From an uncultured Curvibacter sp. (GTDB taxonomy: Bacteria; Pseudomonadota; Gammaproteobacteria; Burkholderiales; Burkholderiaceae_C), in assembly GCA_903828535.1 (NCBI GenBank), contig CAIKMN010000010.1, forward strand, positions 124,001 to 188,000: DNA of 64,000 bases, given 5' to 3'. Under the pieces are notes generated by a model. It saw only the letters and a program-made list of their open reading frames with translations. It had not been told where the DNA came from and searched no databases. Position 1 is the stretch's first letter. Each line of letters starts with the position of its first letter. Both the position numbers and the translations under genes were made by a program. This document shows, piece after piece, positions 44,830 to 53,375 of this stretch.

Positions 44830-47800
44830 GTGAGCCCTCACCCGAACCAAGTCCTTGATTTCGCCAGCCTGCCAATGTGGGGCTCACGCTTGATCGAAGC
44901 CAGTGCCGGCACGGGCAAAACATGGACGATTGCCGCGCTCTACCTGCGTTGTGTTCTGGGTCAAGGCGGCTTGGAAGGGCCGTTGTCCAAGCCCTTGCAT
45001 CCCAAAGAAATCTTGGTGATGACCTTCACCCGCGCCGCAACCCGTGAACTGGGTGAACGCATTCGCACCCGTTTGGTGGAGGCGGCGGCTTTCTTGCGCC
45101 AGCCCGACCAGTCCGATCAGTCCGACCAGTCCGACCAGTCCGATCAGTCCGACTTGAGCAAAACCAAGGATCCGGTTTTGCTGCAACTGGACACTGATTT
45201 CAAAGAGCCGCAGGCCAGGGCAGAGGCGATCCGGCGTTTGAACGCGGCGGCTCAAGCCATGGATGAGGCCAGCATTTTTACCATCGACGCTTGGTGTCAA
45301 CGGGTCTTGCGGGAGCAGGCTTTTGACAGCGGAGCCGCCTTTGACGAAACCCTGTTGAGCGATGAGAAATCGTTGCTGAACGAGGCGGTGCAAGATTATT
45401 GGCGCAGCGAGTTTTATGGCTTGTCTCCACGGTCGGGACTGTTGGTTTTTTGTTTGGACACGTGGCCCACGGTAGCAGCATGCGCGAAAGATGTGGGCGA
45501 GTTGTTGCGCTTTGAAGCGCCCTCTGAAAAAGTGACCGCGGGCCTTGAACTGTCTTTGCAAGAAAGCCTAGAGGCCGCATTTCCGGCACCATTGGCCGCC
45601 CTGATGTCGCAAGCGCCGGTCCAAGTGGCCGACATGAAAAATTGGTTGACTGCCCAACTGGCTCAGCACCCGACGCATTGGAGCAAAACCAAAGTGGCGG
45701 CTCATTCGGTCAAAAAATGGTTTGAAATTCTGGCGCCTTGGTCAAACTTATCGCGGCCTTTGGCTTTGCCCAAAGACAAAGCGCTGCTGACTGGGTTAAA
45801 GCGATTGACGCCCCCAGGTTTGCTGGATGGAAGGGTGAAAGCCGCCCCTGATTTTTTGCCGCCATCTGCTTTTACTTGGTTCGAGCAGGTGCAAGCCGAG
45901 TATTCGGCCTGGGAATCAAATGCCGCTCACAGCCCCAACGCCTTGATCCGCCAGCATGCATCGCGGCGAGTGGCTCAGCGAATGGCCCAGTTGAAACAAC
46001 AAGCCGGCTTATTTGGTTTTGCCGATTTGCTGCGCCGCTTGGAGCAGGCCTTGCGCCAATCCCCCTCCTTGCGTGAGCAGTTGGTGCGGCAATTTCCGGT
46101 CGCCATGGTCGATGAATTTCAAGACACTTCGCCGCTGCAATACCGGCTGTTCGATCACATTTATCGAATCCAAGACAACGCACCCGACAGCGCCTTTTTG
46201 ATGATTGGCGACCCCAAACAATCGATTTATGGTTTTCGCGGGGCCGACATTTACAGTTACTTGCAAGCCCGTTCTGCGACCGAGGGCAGGCACTACCGAT
46301 TGGAGCGAAATTTCCGATCCACCGAAGCCATGGTGAAGGCCGTCAACCAAATCTTTGAGCGTGCCGAGCAGGCTTTGCCAGAAGGGGCTTTTGGGCTGCT
46401 GCCTTTCGTGCCCGTGGCGGCTCAGGGGCGCGATGAAGCGTGGGTGAACGAACGCGGCGTCTTGCCCGCCATGACCTGCGTTGCGGACCTGAATCTCAAA
46501 AACCAAAACGAGGTTCGGGCTTCCATGGCCGAGTTGGCCGCTGAACAAATGGTGGACTGGTTGAATGACGCCCGCAATGGGTTCTTGAAGGGTTCTCAAT
46601 GGCGTCGGCTTCGGCCCAAAGACATCGCTGTGTTGGTGCGCTCTGGCGTGGAAGCGCAAGCCGTTCGACAGGCCATGCGAAAATGCGGTTTGGCGTCGGT
46701 GTATTTGTCTGATCGTGAATCGGTTTTTGAAAGCGAAGAAGCCCGGGATTTGGTGCATTGGCTGCGTGCGGTTGCTGAGCCCCGCGACAACGCCTTGGTT
46801 CGCGCTGGCTTGGCGCTGAAATTAATCGACTTGTCCCCCGCCGAATTGTTGGCCTTGGCCGATGACGACGCGGTGTTTGACCGGGATGCCAGCAAGGTCC
46901 AGGACTTGCATTCGATTTGGCAAACGCAAGGCGTGATGGCCATGTTGCGTCAAACCCTGCATCGGTTTGAATTGCCTTCGCGTTGGACCGCACAAACGGG
47001 TTTTGAACAAGGTGGCGGGCGTGGTGGCGAGCGTCGACTGACCAATTTTTTGCACCTGGCCGAGCTGCTTCAAACGGCCAGCCAAGAGATCGAAGGCGAG
47101 CAAGCCTTGATTCGTTGGTTGGCTGAAGAAATGACCCTGGATGAGGGGCAGACCTCTTTGGAGGCTGATGCCGCGGTGCTGCGCTTGGAAAGCGACGATG
47201 ATTTGGTCAAGGTCGTGACGATTCACAAAAGCAAGGGCCTGGAGTACCCGGTTGTCTTTTTACCCTTTGCGACCAGCCTCAAACCCTTGAATAAAACCAG
47301 GGTCAAGTCGGCATTTCTGCCGAATGCGGCGGGTCATCGTGAATGCGTTTTGGACCTAGAGAACGAGCAGAACCAACAGCGTTTTGAGCAAGAACGGCTG
47401 CGCGAAGATTTGCGTCTTTTGTACGTGGCCCTGACCCGCGCACAGCATGGCCTTTGGCTGGGTTTCAGCGCCGTGAAAATGGGCCAATCTTCGGCTGATC
47501 AAACCCACCGAAGTGCCTTGGGTCATTTGTTGGCGCCCTCGCTTGACTGGGCCCAAAGTTTGAACGACTTGGCAGATGCGGCGGGCCCCGATGGCTTCGT
47601 TTGGACCCATAAAACGGCTGATCTCGAACCTGGCGCCGCTTTGCCCTTGACCCGTCTGCAAGAATCGCAGGCAGATCAAACGGGGCTTGCCCCACTGACT
47701 TCAGTCCACTCAACCCAGGCGATCGAGCCGCTCGAATACCAGGGCGATTTTGACAAAACATGGAGCGTGGCCAGCTACTCCCGCTTGACACGGGAACTGC

Positions 47801-48660
47801 ACCCCAGCGCCCGGGCGTTGCCACTGCGCCCAGCGGATGATGAATTACGCCCCTCAGCCAGTCGCGCCCCGGTGCTGCTGAGTGAATCACGAGACTTACT
47901 CGGCAACGACTCAAATCGGGCAGAGGCCATCCAGCATCGCTTTAAAAGAGGGCCTTTGAGCGGCAACTTCTTGCACGATCAGTTGGAGTGGATGGGCAGC
48001 GAAGGCTTTGGCCACTTTTCGATGCCCCTTTTAAAACAACGATGCGAACGCGCCGGACACGCCGACTCGGCCGCTGAATTGGCCACCTGGCTGCAAACCG
48101 TGGCCAACACGCCCTTACCAGGGCCGGGGGTGGCCTTGTCGTTACTTTCTGGCATTTCTGAGGCAGAGAACCGCAGCCACCCATCGACCCGCAGCATTTT
48201 GACGGAACTCGAATTTTGGTTGCCCACTGACCACATCGACACCGAAGCCGTGGATGGGTGGTGCCAGCACCATTTTTGGCCGGGTGCACCACGACCTGCT
48301 TTGCGTCGAAGTGTTTTGCACGGCATGTTGATGGGCTTTATGGATTTGGTTTTTGAACACCAAGGGCGTTTTTGGGTGCTGGATTACAAGTCGAATTTTT
48401 TGGGCAATGACGATTCCGCTTACCACCCCGAGGCCTTGCAACAAGCCATGCTTCACCACCGCTACGACGTCCAAGCGGCGGTCTACAGTTTGGCTTTGCA
48501 CCGATTGCTCAAAAGCCGGCTGGGTGCCACCTATGACCCAGCAAAGCATTGGGGCGGGGCAATCTATTACTTTATTCGCGGGGTCACCAGCCCCGATCAC
48601 GGTGTGACGTTGCTCAGTCCGCCCTCCGAGGCTTGGGCCTCGCTGGAGGCATTGGTGTGA
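44830..48660 (+). CDS. recB: Exodeoxyribonuclease V beta chain RecB
   Basis: RecB, 1276 residues, is the 3'-5' SF1A helicase and nuclease of RecBCD. Walker A is EASAGTGKTWTIAAL (~20), motif II VDEFQDTSPLQYRLF (~427), and later helicase motifs include GDPKQSIYGFRGADIYSYL and VTIHKSKGLEYPVVFLP. The C-terminal nuclease motif is VLDYKSNFLG (~1185). A Ser-Asp-Gln repeat (DQSDQSDQSDQS, residues ~94-106) interrupts the 1A/1B region and is encoded by a 9-nt tandem repeat. The start is GTG at 44830; no better in-frame start is near. It overlaps recD by four bases. Confidence 0.95.
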   Translation: MSPHPNQVLDFASLPMWGSRLIEASAGTGKTWTIAALYLRCVLGQGGLEGPLSKPLHPKEILVMTFTRAATRELGERIRTRLVEAAAFLRQPDQSDQSDQSDQSDQSDLSKTKDPVLLQLDTDFKEPQARAEAIRRLNAAAQAMDEASIFTIDAWCQRVLREQAFDSGAAFDETLLSDEKSLLNEAVQDYWRSEFYGLSPRSGLLVFCLDTWPTVAACAKDVGELLRFEAPSEKVTAGLELSLQESLEAAFPAPLAALMSQAPVQVADMKNWLTAQLAQHPTHWSKTKVAAHSVKKWFEILAPWSNLSRPLALPKDKALLTGLKRLTPPGLLDGRVKAAPDFLPPSAFTWFEQVQAEYSAWESNAAHSPNALIRQHASRRVAQRMAQLKQQAGLFGFADLLRRLEQALRQSPSLREQLVRQFPVAMVDEFQDTSPLQYRLFDHIYRIQDNAPDSAFLMIGDPKQSIYGFRGADIYSYLQARSATEGRHYRLERNFRSTEAMVKAVNQIFERAEQALPEGAFGLLPFVPVAAQGRDEAWVNERGVLPAMTCVADLNLKNQNEVRASMAELAAEQMVDWLNDARNGFLKGSQWRRLRPKDIAVLVRSGVEAQAVRQAMRKCGLASVYLSDRESVFESEEARDLVHWLRAVAEPRDNALVRAGLALKLIDLSPAELLALADDDAVFDRDASKVQDLHSIWQTQGVMAMLRQTLHRFELPSRWTAQTGFEQGGGRGGERRLTNFLHLAELLQTASQEIEGEQALIRWLAEEMTLDEGQTSLEADAAVLRLESDDDLVKVVTIHKSKGLEYPVVFLPFATSLKPLNKTRVKSAFLPNAAGHRECVLDLENEQNQQRFEQERLREDLRLLYVALTRAQHGLWLGFSAVKMGQSSADQTHRSALGHLLAPSLDWAQSLNDLADAAGPDGFVWTHKTADLEPGAALPLTRLQESQADQTGLAPLTSVHSTQAIEPLEYQGDFDKTWSVASYSRLTRELHPSARALPLRPADDELRPSASRAPVLLSESRDLLGNDSNRAEAIQHRFKRGPLSGNFLHDQLEWMGSEGFGHFSMPLLKQRCERAGHADSAAELATWLQTVANTPLPGPGVALSLLSGISEAENRSHPSTRSILTELEFWLPTDHIDTEAVDGWCQHHFWPGAPRPALRRSVLHGMLMGFMDLVFEHQGRFWVLDYKSNFLGNDDSAYHPEALQQAMLHHRYDVQAAVYSLALHRLLKSRLGATYDPAKHWGGAIYYFIRGVTSPDHGVTLLSPPSEAWASLEALV
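45106..45153 (+). repeat. 9-nt in-frame tandem repeat in recB (about 5 copies)
   Basis: Five units of gaYcagtcc in a row encode (Asp-Gln-Ser)n near residue 100 of RecB. The unit is a multiple of three, so copy-number changes preserve the frame. Confidence 0.9.
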
Positions 48661-50759
48661 CCCCTTCCACCTTATTGGCGACGCTGAACGACTGGGCCGA
48701 CCAAGGTGGGTTGCGCCAGCTCGACAGCGCCTTGCCCCGTTGGATAGCCCAGCAAGAACCATCGAGTTCTCCGGCATTGCTGTTGTTGACGGCGGTGTTG
48801 GCGCGGCTTGAAGGTTTGGGCCACACCGGATTGCCACTCCACTTAAGTGCCGCAGGCGGCCTGGATCAGACGGCCCTCGGGTCGGTTGTGGACTTACTCG
48901 ATTGGCCCTCAGTCGTCGAAGAAGCCTTCAAAACGCTGGCGCAAGACCTGTTGGGCCCAGGATTTTCTTGGGAGGCGTTGCATTCAAATCGGTTGGTGAG
49001 GTGTCTTCAGAAGACGGCTCATCATGCAGATCCGTTGGTTTTAGATGCAGAAGACCTGGGGCAGCCCTTGGTTTTACAAATGGAGGAGAAAGGGCACGCC
49101 TGGCTTTCCCTTCGCCGCTATTGGGTTTATCAAAACAAAATCAGCCAGGCCATCGCGCAAAGAACTCAAATTAGCACCCCAATCATGAACCCAATCGCGC
49201 CGGATGCCAGCCCTGAGCGTCCACAGGATTTGGAAAAAACCAGGGCCTTGCTCGACAGCTTGTTTCCTGCCTCGGTCAACACCGCGGACCCGCTGCCCAA
49301 TTGGCAAAAAATCGCTTGCGCCTTGGCATTGCGAGGCCAGCTGACCGTCATCACGGGCGGTCCGGGTACGGGCAAAACGTTCACGGCCGCGCGGGTCTTG
49401 GTGGCTGCCTTGGCAAGTGCACCGCAGCCAGACGCTTTGCGGGTGGCCCTGGCCGCACCCACGGGCAAAGCGGCGGCGAGGTTGCGTCAATCCATCGAGC
49501 AGGCGTTGCCGCCTTTGCGGGGATCTTTGCGATCAAGTTGGCAGCTCGGGCCAGCCAAAACCTTGCATGCTTTGCTGGGACGGGTGCCCGGCAGTCGCCG
49601 CTTTAAATACAACGCACAGAATCCATTGCCACTTGATATATTGATCGTCGACGAAACCTCGATGGTGCACGTGGAGATGATGGCCAGCTTGCTTGAGGCC
49701 CTTCCCCAGAGCGCCAAGTTGGTCATGCTGGGCGACAAAGACCAACTCGCCTCGGTGGAGGCTGGCTCGGTTTTGGGTGATTTGTGCGCCCAAGCCGACG
49801 GCGCTTTTTATGACCCAGCAACCTTGGCCTATCTGACCGAAACCACGGGCTGTGTTTTGCCCTCAAAGACCCCGCCTGCCGAATCGGCGTTGGCCCATTC
49901 ACTGAACCAACAAACCGTGATGCTGCGGCACAGCCACCGTTTCGGCTCCGACATTGGCCAATTGGCCGAGGCGGTCAGGCAAGGTCAGGTCGACGCGGTG
50001 GCGGCTTTTTTGAAGGCGACTCAGACGAGGGCTGGGACGCCAGACTCAACAAGTCCTAAAACAAGCCCTGTTGAATCAATGAACCCCATTCCCGCCGACG
50101 TGGTGGCGCTGGCGGTAAAAGGCCGCCGCGGCTCGACTGCTTTACCCAGCTACGCCGACTACCTTCAGGTGCTCAAGAGCGGCCGATCCGAGGCCTTGAA
50201 AAGCGAGGCCGACCACAACGCTTGGGTCCGCGACGTGCTGACCGCCTTCGATACTTTCCGAATTCTGTGTGCCGTTCACGAGGGGCCTTGGGGCGACAGG
50301 ACCCTCAACCAAGCCGTTCAACAAGGTCTGGTTCAAGCGGGGTGGCTGAGCGCCAGTGCGGCTCAAGGCGACTGGTTTGAGGGCCGTCCGGTGCTGATCA
50401 CCCGAAACGACCCGGGCGTCGGCGTGTTCAATGGCGATGTGGGTCTGGTTTTGACGTCCCTCACCGGCGGCCTGCGCTTCTACAGTTTGGACGGCGAGGC
50501 CTTGCGCTCGGTCGCCGTCAGCCGCCTTCAATCGGTTGAAACGGCCTTCGCCATGACCATCCACAAGAGCCAAGGCTCAGAGTTTGCCCACACCGCTTTG
50601 GTGCTCCCCGATCGCAGCGGCCCCTTGCTCACGCGCGAGTTGCTCTATACGGGCATGACCCGGGCACGCACGCACCTCTCGCTGTTCGAACCCACCCCGG
50701 GTTTGGTGGCACAGGCGGTGCACAATCCAACTCGGCGATTGAGCCAAGGCCTTAGCTGA
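48657..50759 (+). CDS. recD: Exodeoxyribonuclease V alpha chain RecD
   Basis: RecD, 700 residues, is the 5'-3' SF1B helicase of RecBCD. Walker A is ITGGPGTGKTFTAARVL (~234), followed by LAAPTGKAAARLRQSI, LIVDETSMVHVEMM (motif II), LVMLGDKDQLASVEAGSVLGD (motif III) and the C-terminal AFAMTIHKSQGSEFAHTALVLP and TGMTRARTHL. The GTG at 48657 overlaps the recB stop (GTGA), so translation is coupled. The track ORF starts 36 codons earlier inside recB. A loop of about 60 residues around ATQTRAGTPDSTSPK is low-complexity. Confidence 0.94.
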   Translation: MTPSTLLATLNDWADQGGLRQLDSALPRWIAQQEPSSSPALLLLTAVLARLEGLGHTGLPLHLSAAGGLDQTALGSVVDLLDWPSVVEEAFKTLAQDLLGPGFSWEALHSNRLVRCLQKTAHHADPLVLDAEDLGQPLVLQMEEKGHAWLSLRRYWVYQNKISQAIAQRTQISTPIMNPIAPDASPERPQDLEKTRALLDSLFPASVNTADPLPNWQKIACALALRGQLTVITGGPGTGKTFTAARVLVAALASAPQPDALRVALAAPTGKAAARLRQSIEQALPPLRGSLRSSWQLGPAKTLHALLGRVPGSRRFKYNAQNPLPLDILIVDETSMVHVEMMASLLEALPQSAKLVMLGDKDQLASVEAGSVLGDLCAQADGAFYDPATLAYLTETTGCVLPSKTPPAESALAHSLNQQTVMLRHSHRFGSDIGQLAEAVRQGQVDAVAAFLKATQTRAGTPDSTSPKTSPVESMNPIPADVVALAVKGRRGSTALPSYADYLQVLKSGRSEALKSEADHNAWVRDVLTAFDTFRILCAVHEGPWGDRTLNQAVQQGLVQAGWLSASAAQGDWFEGRPVLITRNDPGVGVFNGDVGLVLTSLTGGLRFYSLDGEALRSVAVSRLQSVETAFAMTIHKSQGSEFAHTALVLPDRSGPLLTRELLYTGMTRARTHLSLFEPTPGLVAQAVHNPTRRLSQGLS

Positions 50760-50770
50760 TTAAGAAAACC

Positions 50771-51157
50771 ATGTTTGAACTCACCATGATCTCAACGATT
50801 ATTCCCCTCATCTTGCTGATCGTGTTCAGCCCCTTGATCTTGGCGCTGCTCTTGATTGGGTTGCAAAAAAAGGTGAATATGTTTTACCCAGCCACAGGGA
50901 TGATTAAAACGGGCTATGTGGGTTACAGCTGGACCTATTTGGCGTTTGGTTGGCTGGTGCCGATTTTTCGGGGTGAAATAGCGATTGCCCTCATGCACCT
51001 GGTCATTTATTGTGTGACCTTTGGCTTCTCCCAACTGGTGTTGCCTTTTTTGTACAACCGCCAATACATGACGCGCATGCTCACCAGCGGTTGGCAATTG
51101 GACCGGAACGACCCGAATTATTTGCTGGCTTGCCAAAAGCTGAACATCATGCCGTGA
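50771..51157 (+). CDS. Small integral membrane protein of unknown function
   Basis: This 128-residue protein has three likely TM helices: residues ~8-33 (IIPLILLIVFSPLILALLLIGL), ~49-68 (GYSWTYLAFGWLVPIF) and ~72-96 (IALMHLVIYCVTFGFSQLVLPFLY). A short soluble tail follows (MLTSGWQLDRNDPNYLLACQKLNI). The GYSWT...FGW.VP.FRG motif recurs in small DUF2628-like membrane proteins. No function is known to me. It starts 11 bases after recD and may be the last gene of that unit. A period-7 repeat and hairpin follow. Confidence 0.75.
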   Translation: MFELTMISTIIPLILLIVFSPLILALLLIGLQKKVNMFYPATGMIKTGYVGYSWTYLAFGWLVPIFRGEIAIALMHLVIYCVTFGFSQLVLPFLYNRQYMTRMLTSGWQLDRNDPNYLLACQKLNIMP

Positions 51158-51170
51158 GTTGAATCAATTC

Positions 51171-51240
51171 AGCTTTGGCTTAATGCTTAATGCTCAAAGC
51201 TCAAAGCTCAAACCTAAAGGCTAAAGGCTAAATGCCTTTA
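51171..51240. repeat. Degenerate heptanucleotide tandem array (GCTNAAN)
   Basis: Ten heptads run in perfect 7-base phase: agctttg, gcttaat x2, gctcaaa x3, cctaaag, gctaaag, gctaaat, gccttta. The array fills the gap between the membrane protein and the leftward nucleosidase gene and reaches the latter's stop codon. Confidence 0.85.
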
Positions 51241-51241
51241 G
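51221..51241. terminator. Hairpin CTAAAGGC-TAAAT-GCCTTTAG at convergent gene ends
   Basis: A perfect 8-bp stem with a 5-base loop, built from the last heptads of the array, sits between two convergent genes. No long U-run follows, so it may be a weak bidirectional terminator. Confidence 0.45.
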
Positions 51242-51825
51242 GGGCTTTCAAGTTCAGCCAAGGTTTTTAAGAACAGGGCCTGTCCGTGGCTCACCGATTG
51301 CGACCAAGTTCGCGCTGAGGTTTCGTTGGCGTCGTCGCTGATGTATTTATAAGACCGCCAAGGCAGCCCGAATTCGTGGGCCACATGGGCGATGGCAAAC
51401 AGCTCCATGTCGACGATGTCCACGCCGTTCTCAGCCAACCATGGGTCGTGGGCGGTGACAAAGCTGTCACCGGTGCCGCAGCACACCTGGGTGTTCCGCG
51501 TGCCCAAGGGCGGTGCGGCTGAATAGCGCTGCGGCCGCTCACAAAAAGGCGTGACGCCGCGCGGCGACAAGGGCTCGGCGGACATGTCTCGTTGCAGCAC
51601 TTCTCGCACCTCGACCAAGCCACTCACACCCGGATGGGTTCGTCCTGCGGTGCCGAAATTGAGGAGGCCTTGCGGTTTAAAACGCGCAATCGCTTGCCCT
51701 GTTTGAACTGCTGCATTGAGTTTTCCCACCCCTGTGTAAACCAACTCGATGCCATGAGGCAGTTGAGACACCGAAATTTCGGCGGGCAGGGCGACCAGTA
51801 ACAACCAGCGAGGAGATTGACGCAT
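51238..51825 (-). CDS. Nucleosidase, MTA/SAH nucleosidase-like
   Basis: This 195-residue protein is a nucleoside phosphorylase/hydrolase-fold enzyme related to MTA/SAH nucleosidase (Mtn). Conserved segments are LVYTGVGKLNAA, LLNFGTAGR, VDMELFAIAHVA (substrate glutamate) and KYISDDANE (catalytic Asp). It is shorter than E. coli Mtn (232). The probable reaction releases adenine from methylthioadenosine or S-adenosylhomocysteine; futalosine hydrolase is an alternative. I chose the ATG at 51825 because the 36 residues upstream in the track ORF are encoded by the heptanucleotide array. No ribosome site is visible. Confidence 0.85.
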   Translation of the reverse strand: MRQSPRWLLLVALPAEISVSQLPHGIELVYTGVGKLNAAVQTGQAIARFKPQGLLNFGTAGRTHPGVSGLVEVREVLQRDMSAEPLSPRGVTPFCERPQRYSAAPPLGTRNTQVCCGTGDSFVTAHDPWLAENGVDIVDMELFAIAHVAHEFGLPWRSYKYISDDANETSARTWSQSVSHGQALFLKTLAELESP

Positions 51826-51832
51826 GAGGAGA

Positions 51833-51867
51833 GCGAATGGCGAATGGCGAATGGCGAATGGCCAATG
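51833..51867. repeat. Heptanucleotide tandem array GCGAATG (4 perfect copies plus 1 variant)
   Basis: Four perfect GCGAATG copies (51833-51860) and one GCCAATG lie between the nucleosidase start (8 bases away) and dbpA, followed by a further degenerate aaaaatg unit. The track ORFs that include it translate the repeat and are not credible N termini. Confidence 0.9.
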
Positions 51868-51893
51868 AAAAATGGAGGGAAGGGTTTGGCGTC

Positions 51894-51899
51894 GATAAT
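51894..51899 (+). promoter_or_regulatory. -10-like GATAAT 6 nt before dbpA ATG
   Basis: The sequence reads GATAAT-TCTCCC-ATG. It has exact leaderless spacing, no Shine-Dalgarno and no clear -35. Confidence 0.4.
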
Positions 51900-51905
51900 T
51901 CTCCC

Positions 51906-53357
51906 ATGAACACCCGCGCTCAACCTGCCTCATCTTCTGGGGCCTTCGCCCCTCATTCGCTGTCTTTCGACGCCTTGGCCTTGACCCCAGCGGCCTTGAG
52001 CAATTTGCAGCAATTGGGGCTGACCCACATGACCCCCATTCAGGCCGCCAGCTTGCCCTTGACCTTGGCGGGCCATGACCTGATCGCTCAAGCCAGCACG
52101 GGCAGCGGCAAAACCGTGGCCTTTGGTTTGCCCTTGGTTAACCGTTTGGAAGCCCCTCGTATGAATGTGCAGGCGCTGATTTTGTGTCCGACCCGCGAAC
52201 TGGCCGACCAAGTGGCGCAAGAAATCCGCCGCCTGGCACGTGCCGTGGAAAACATCAAAGTGGTTACCTTGTGTGGCGGCGTTCCACTTCGCGGCCAAAT
52301 TCTCAGCTTGGAGCATGGCGCCCATGTGGTGGTCGGCACGCCGGGGCGCATCCTGGATTTGATTGACCGCAACGCCTTGCATTTGGGCGCCGTTCAAACC
52401 TTGGTGCTGGACGAGGCCGACCGCATGTTGGACATGGGTTTCTTGGACGACATCGCCAAAGTGGTCAAGCAATGTGGCGTCAATCGGCAGACGCTCTTGT
52501 TTTCGGCCACCTACCCGGAAGGCATTGACCGCTTGGCCGCGCAGTTTTTGAAAAATCCCAAAACCGTTCAAGTGGCGGCCCAACACGACATGAGCACCTT
52601 GCAACAGGTGTTTGTTGAAGTCAAAGAAAACGAGCGCTTGTTGGCCGTCTCGCAGGTGCTTCGCCATTACCGGCCGACCTCAGCGCTGGCGTTTTGCAAT
52701 ACCAAAAACCAATGCCGCCAATTGGTGGCTCAGTTGCAGGCACAAGGCTTCAGCGCCATGGCCTTGTTTGGCGAGTTGGAACAGCGCGAGCGTGATCAAG
52801 TCATGGTGCAATTTGCCAACCGCAGTTGCAATGTGCTCGTCGCGACCGATGTGGCGGCCCGTGGTTTGGACGTGGCCGATTTGGCCGCCGTCATCAACGT
52901 CGATGTCAGCCCCGACCCCGAAGTACATGTCCACCGCATTGGCCGCACCGCCCGGGCGGGCGCTCAGGGCTTGGCGGTGACGCTCGCGAGTTTGGATGAG
53001 ATGGGCTATGTCGGCCGCATTGAGTTGCTGCAAGGGCGCGAATCCGATTGGCTGCCGTTGGCAGAATTGTCAAAGTCCAAGGACGCAGAACCGCCTTTAA
53101 AAGCCCCCATGGCCACGCTGCAAATTGTGGGCGGCCGCAAAGAAAAGATTCGCGCTGGCGACGTTTTGGGGGCCTTGACCGGCGAGGCCGGTTTTCAAAA
53201 AGAACAGGTTGGCAAGATCAATGTCAACGAATTCTCAACCTATGTTGCCGTCTCGGCAGCCATTGCCCGGGAGGCCGTGCAAAGACTGTCAGAAGGCCGC
53301 ATCAAGGGACGCATGGTCAGGGTCAGGCTGCTGGGGTTGAACAGCAGCCCGGACTGA
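51906..53357 (+). CDS. dbpA: ATP-dependent RNA helicase DbpA
   Basis: This DEAD-box helicase has 483 residues. Motifs are ASTGSGKTVAFGLPL (I), PTRELADQVA (Ia), VLDEADRMLDMGF (II, DEAD), FSATYPEG (III) and HRIGRTARAGAQG (VI). The C-terminal domain (TLQIVGGRKEKIRAGDVLGALTG...) is the DbpA RNA-binding fold that recognises hairpin 92 of 23S rRNA, which distinguishes it from RhlE or SrmB. It acts in late 50S assembly. The ATG at 51906 was chosen because upstream residues of the track ORF come from the heptad repeat. Confidence 0.95.
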   Translation: MNTRAQPASSSGAFAPHSLSFDALALTPAALSNLQQLGLTHMTPIQAASLPLTLAGHDLIAQASTGSGKTVAFGLPLVNRLEAPRMNVQALILCPTRELADQVAQEIRRLARAVENIKVVTLCGGVPLRGQILSLEHGAHVVVGTPGRILDLIDRNALHLGAVQTLVLDEADRMLDMGFLDDIAKVVKQCGVNRQTLLFSATYPEGIDRLAAQFLKNPKTVQVAAQHDMSTLQQVFVEVKENERLLAVSQVLRHYRPTSALAFCNTKNQCRQLVAQLQAQGFSAMALFGELEQRERDQVMVQFANRSCNVLVATDVAARGLDVADLAAVINVDVSPDPEVHVHRIGRTARAGAQGLAVTLASLDEMGYVGRIELLQGRESDWLPLAELSKSKDAEPPLKAPMATLQIVGGRKEKIRAGDVLGALTGEAGFQKEQVGKINVNEFSTYVAVSAAIAREAVQRLSEGRIKGRMVRVRLLGLNSSPD

Positions 53358-53375
53358 GCATTCAGGGAGCCTTTT

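Noticed and set aside
45106-45153. Tandem repeat in recB considered as a CRISPR-like array
   Set aside because: Units are 9 bases, contiguous without spacers and in frame within recB.
51837-51905. Longer N terminus for DbpA from the track start at 51837
   Set aside because: It translates the heptanucleotide repeat and does not resemble DEAD-box N termini; the ATG at 51906 fits the family.
51826-51933. Longer N terminus for the nucleosidase from the track start at 51933
   Set aside because: The extra 36 residues (HWPFAIRHSPFALL region) come from the repeat array and overlap the dbpA start.
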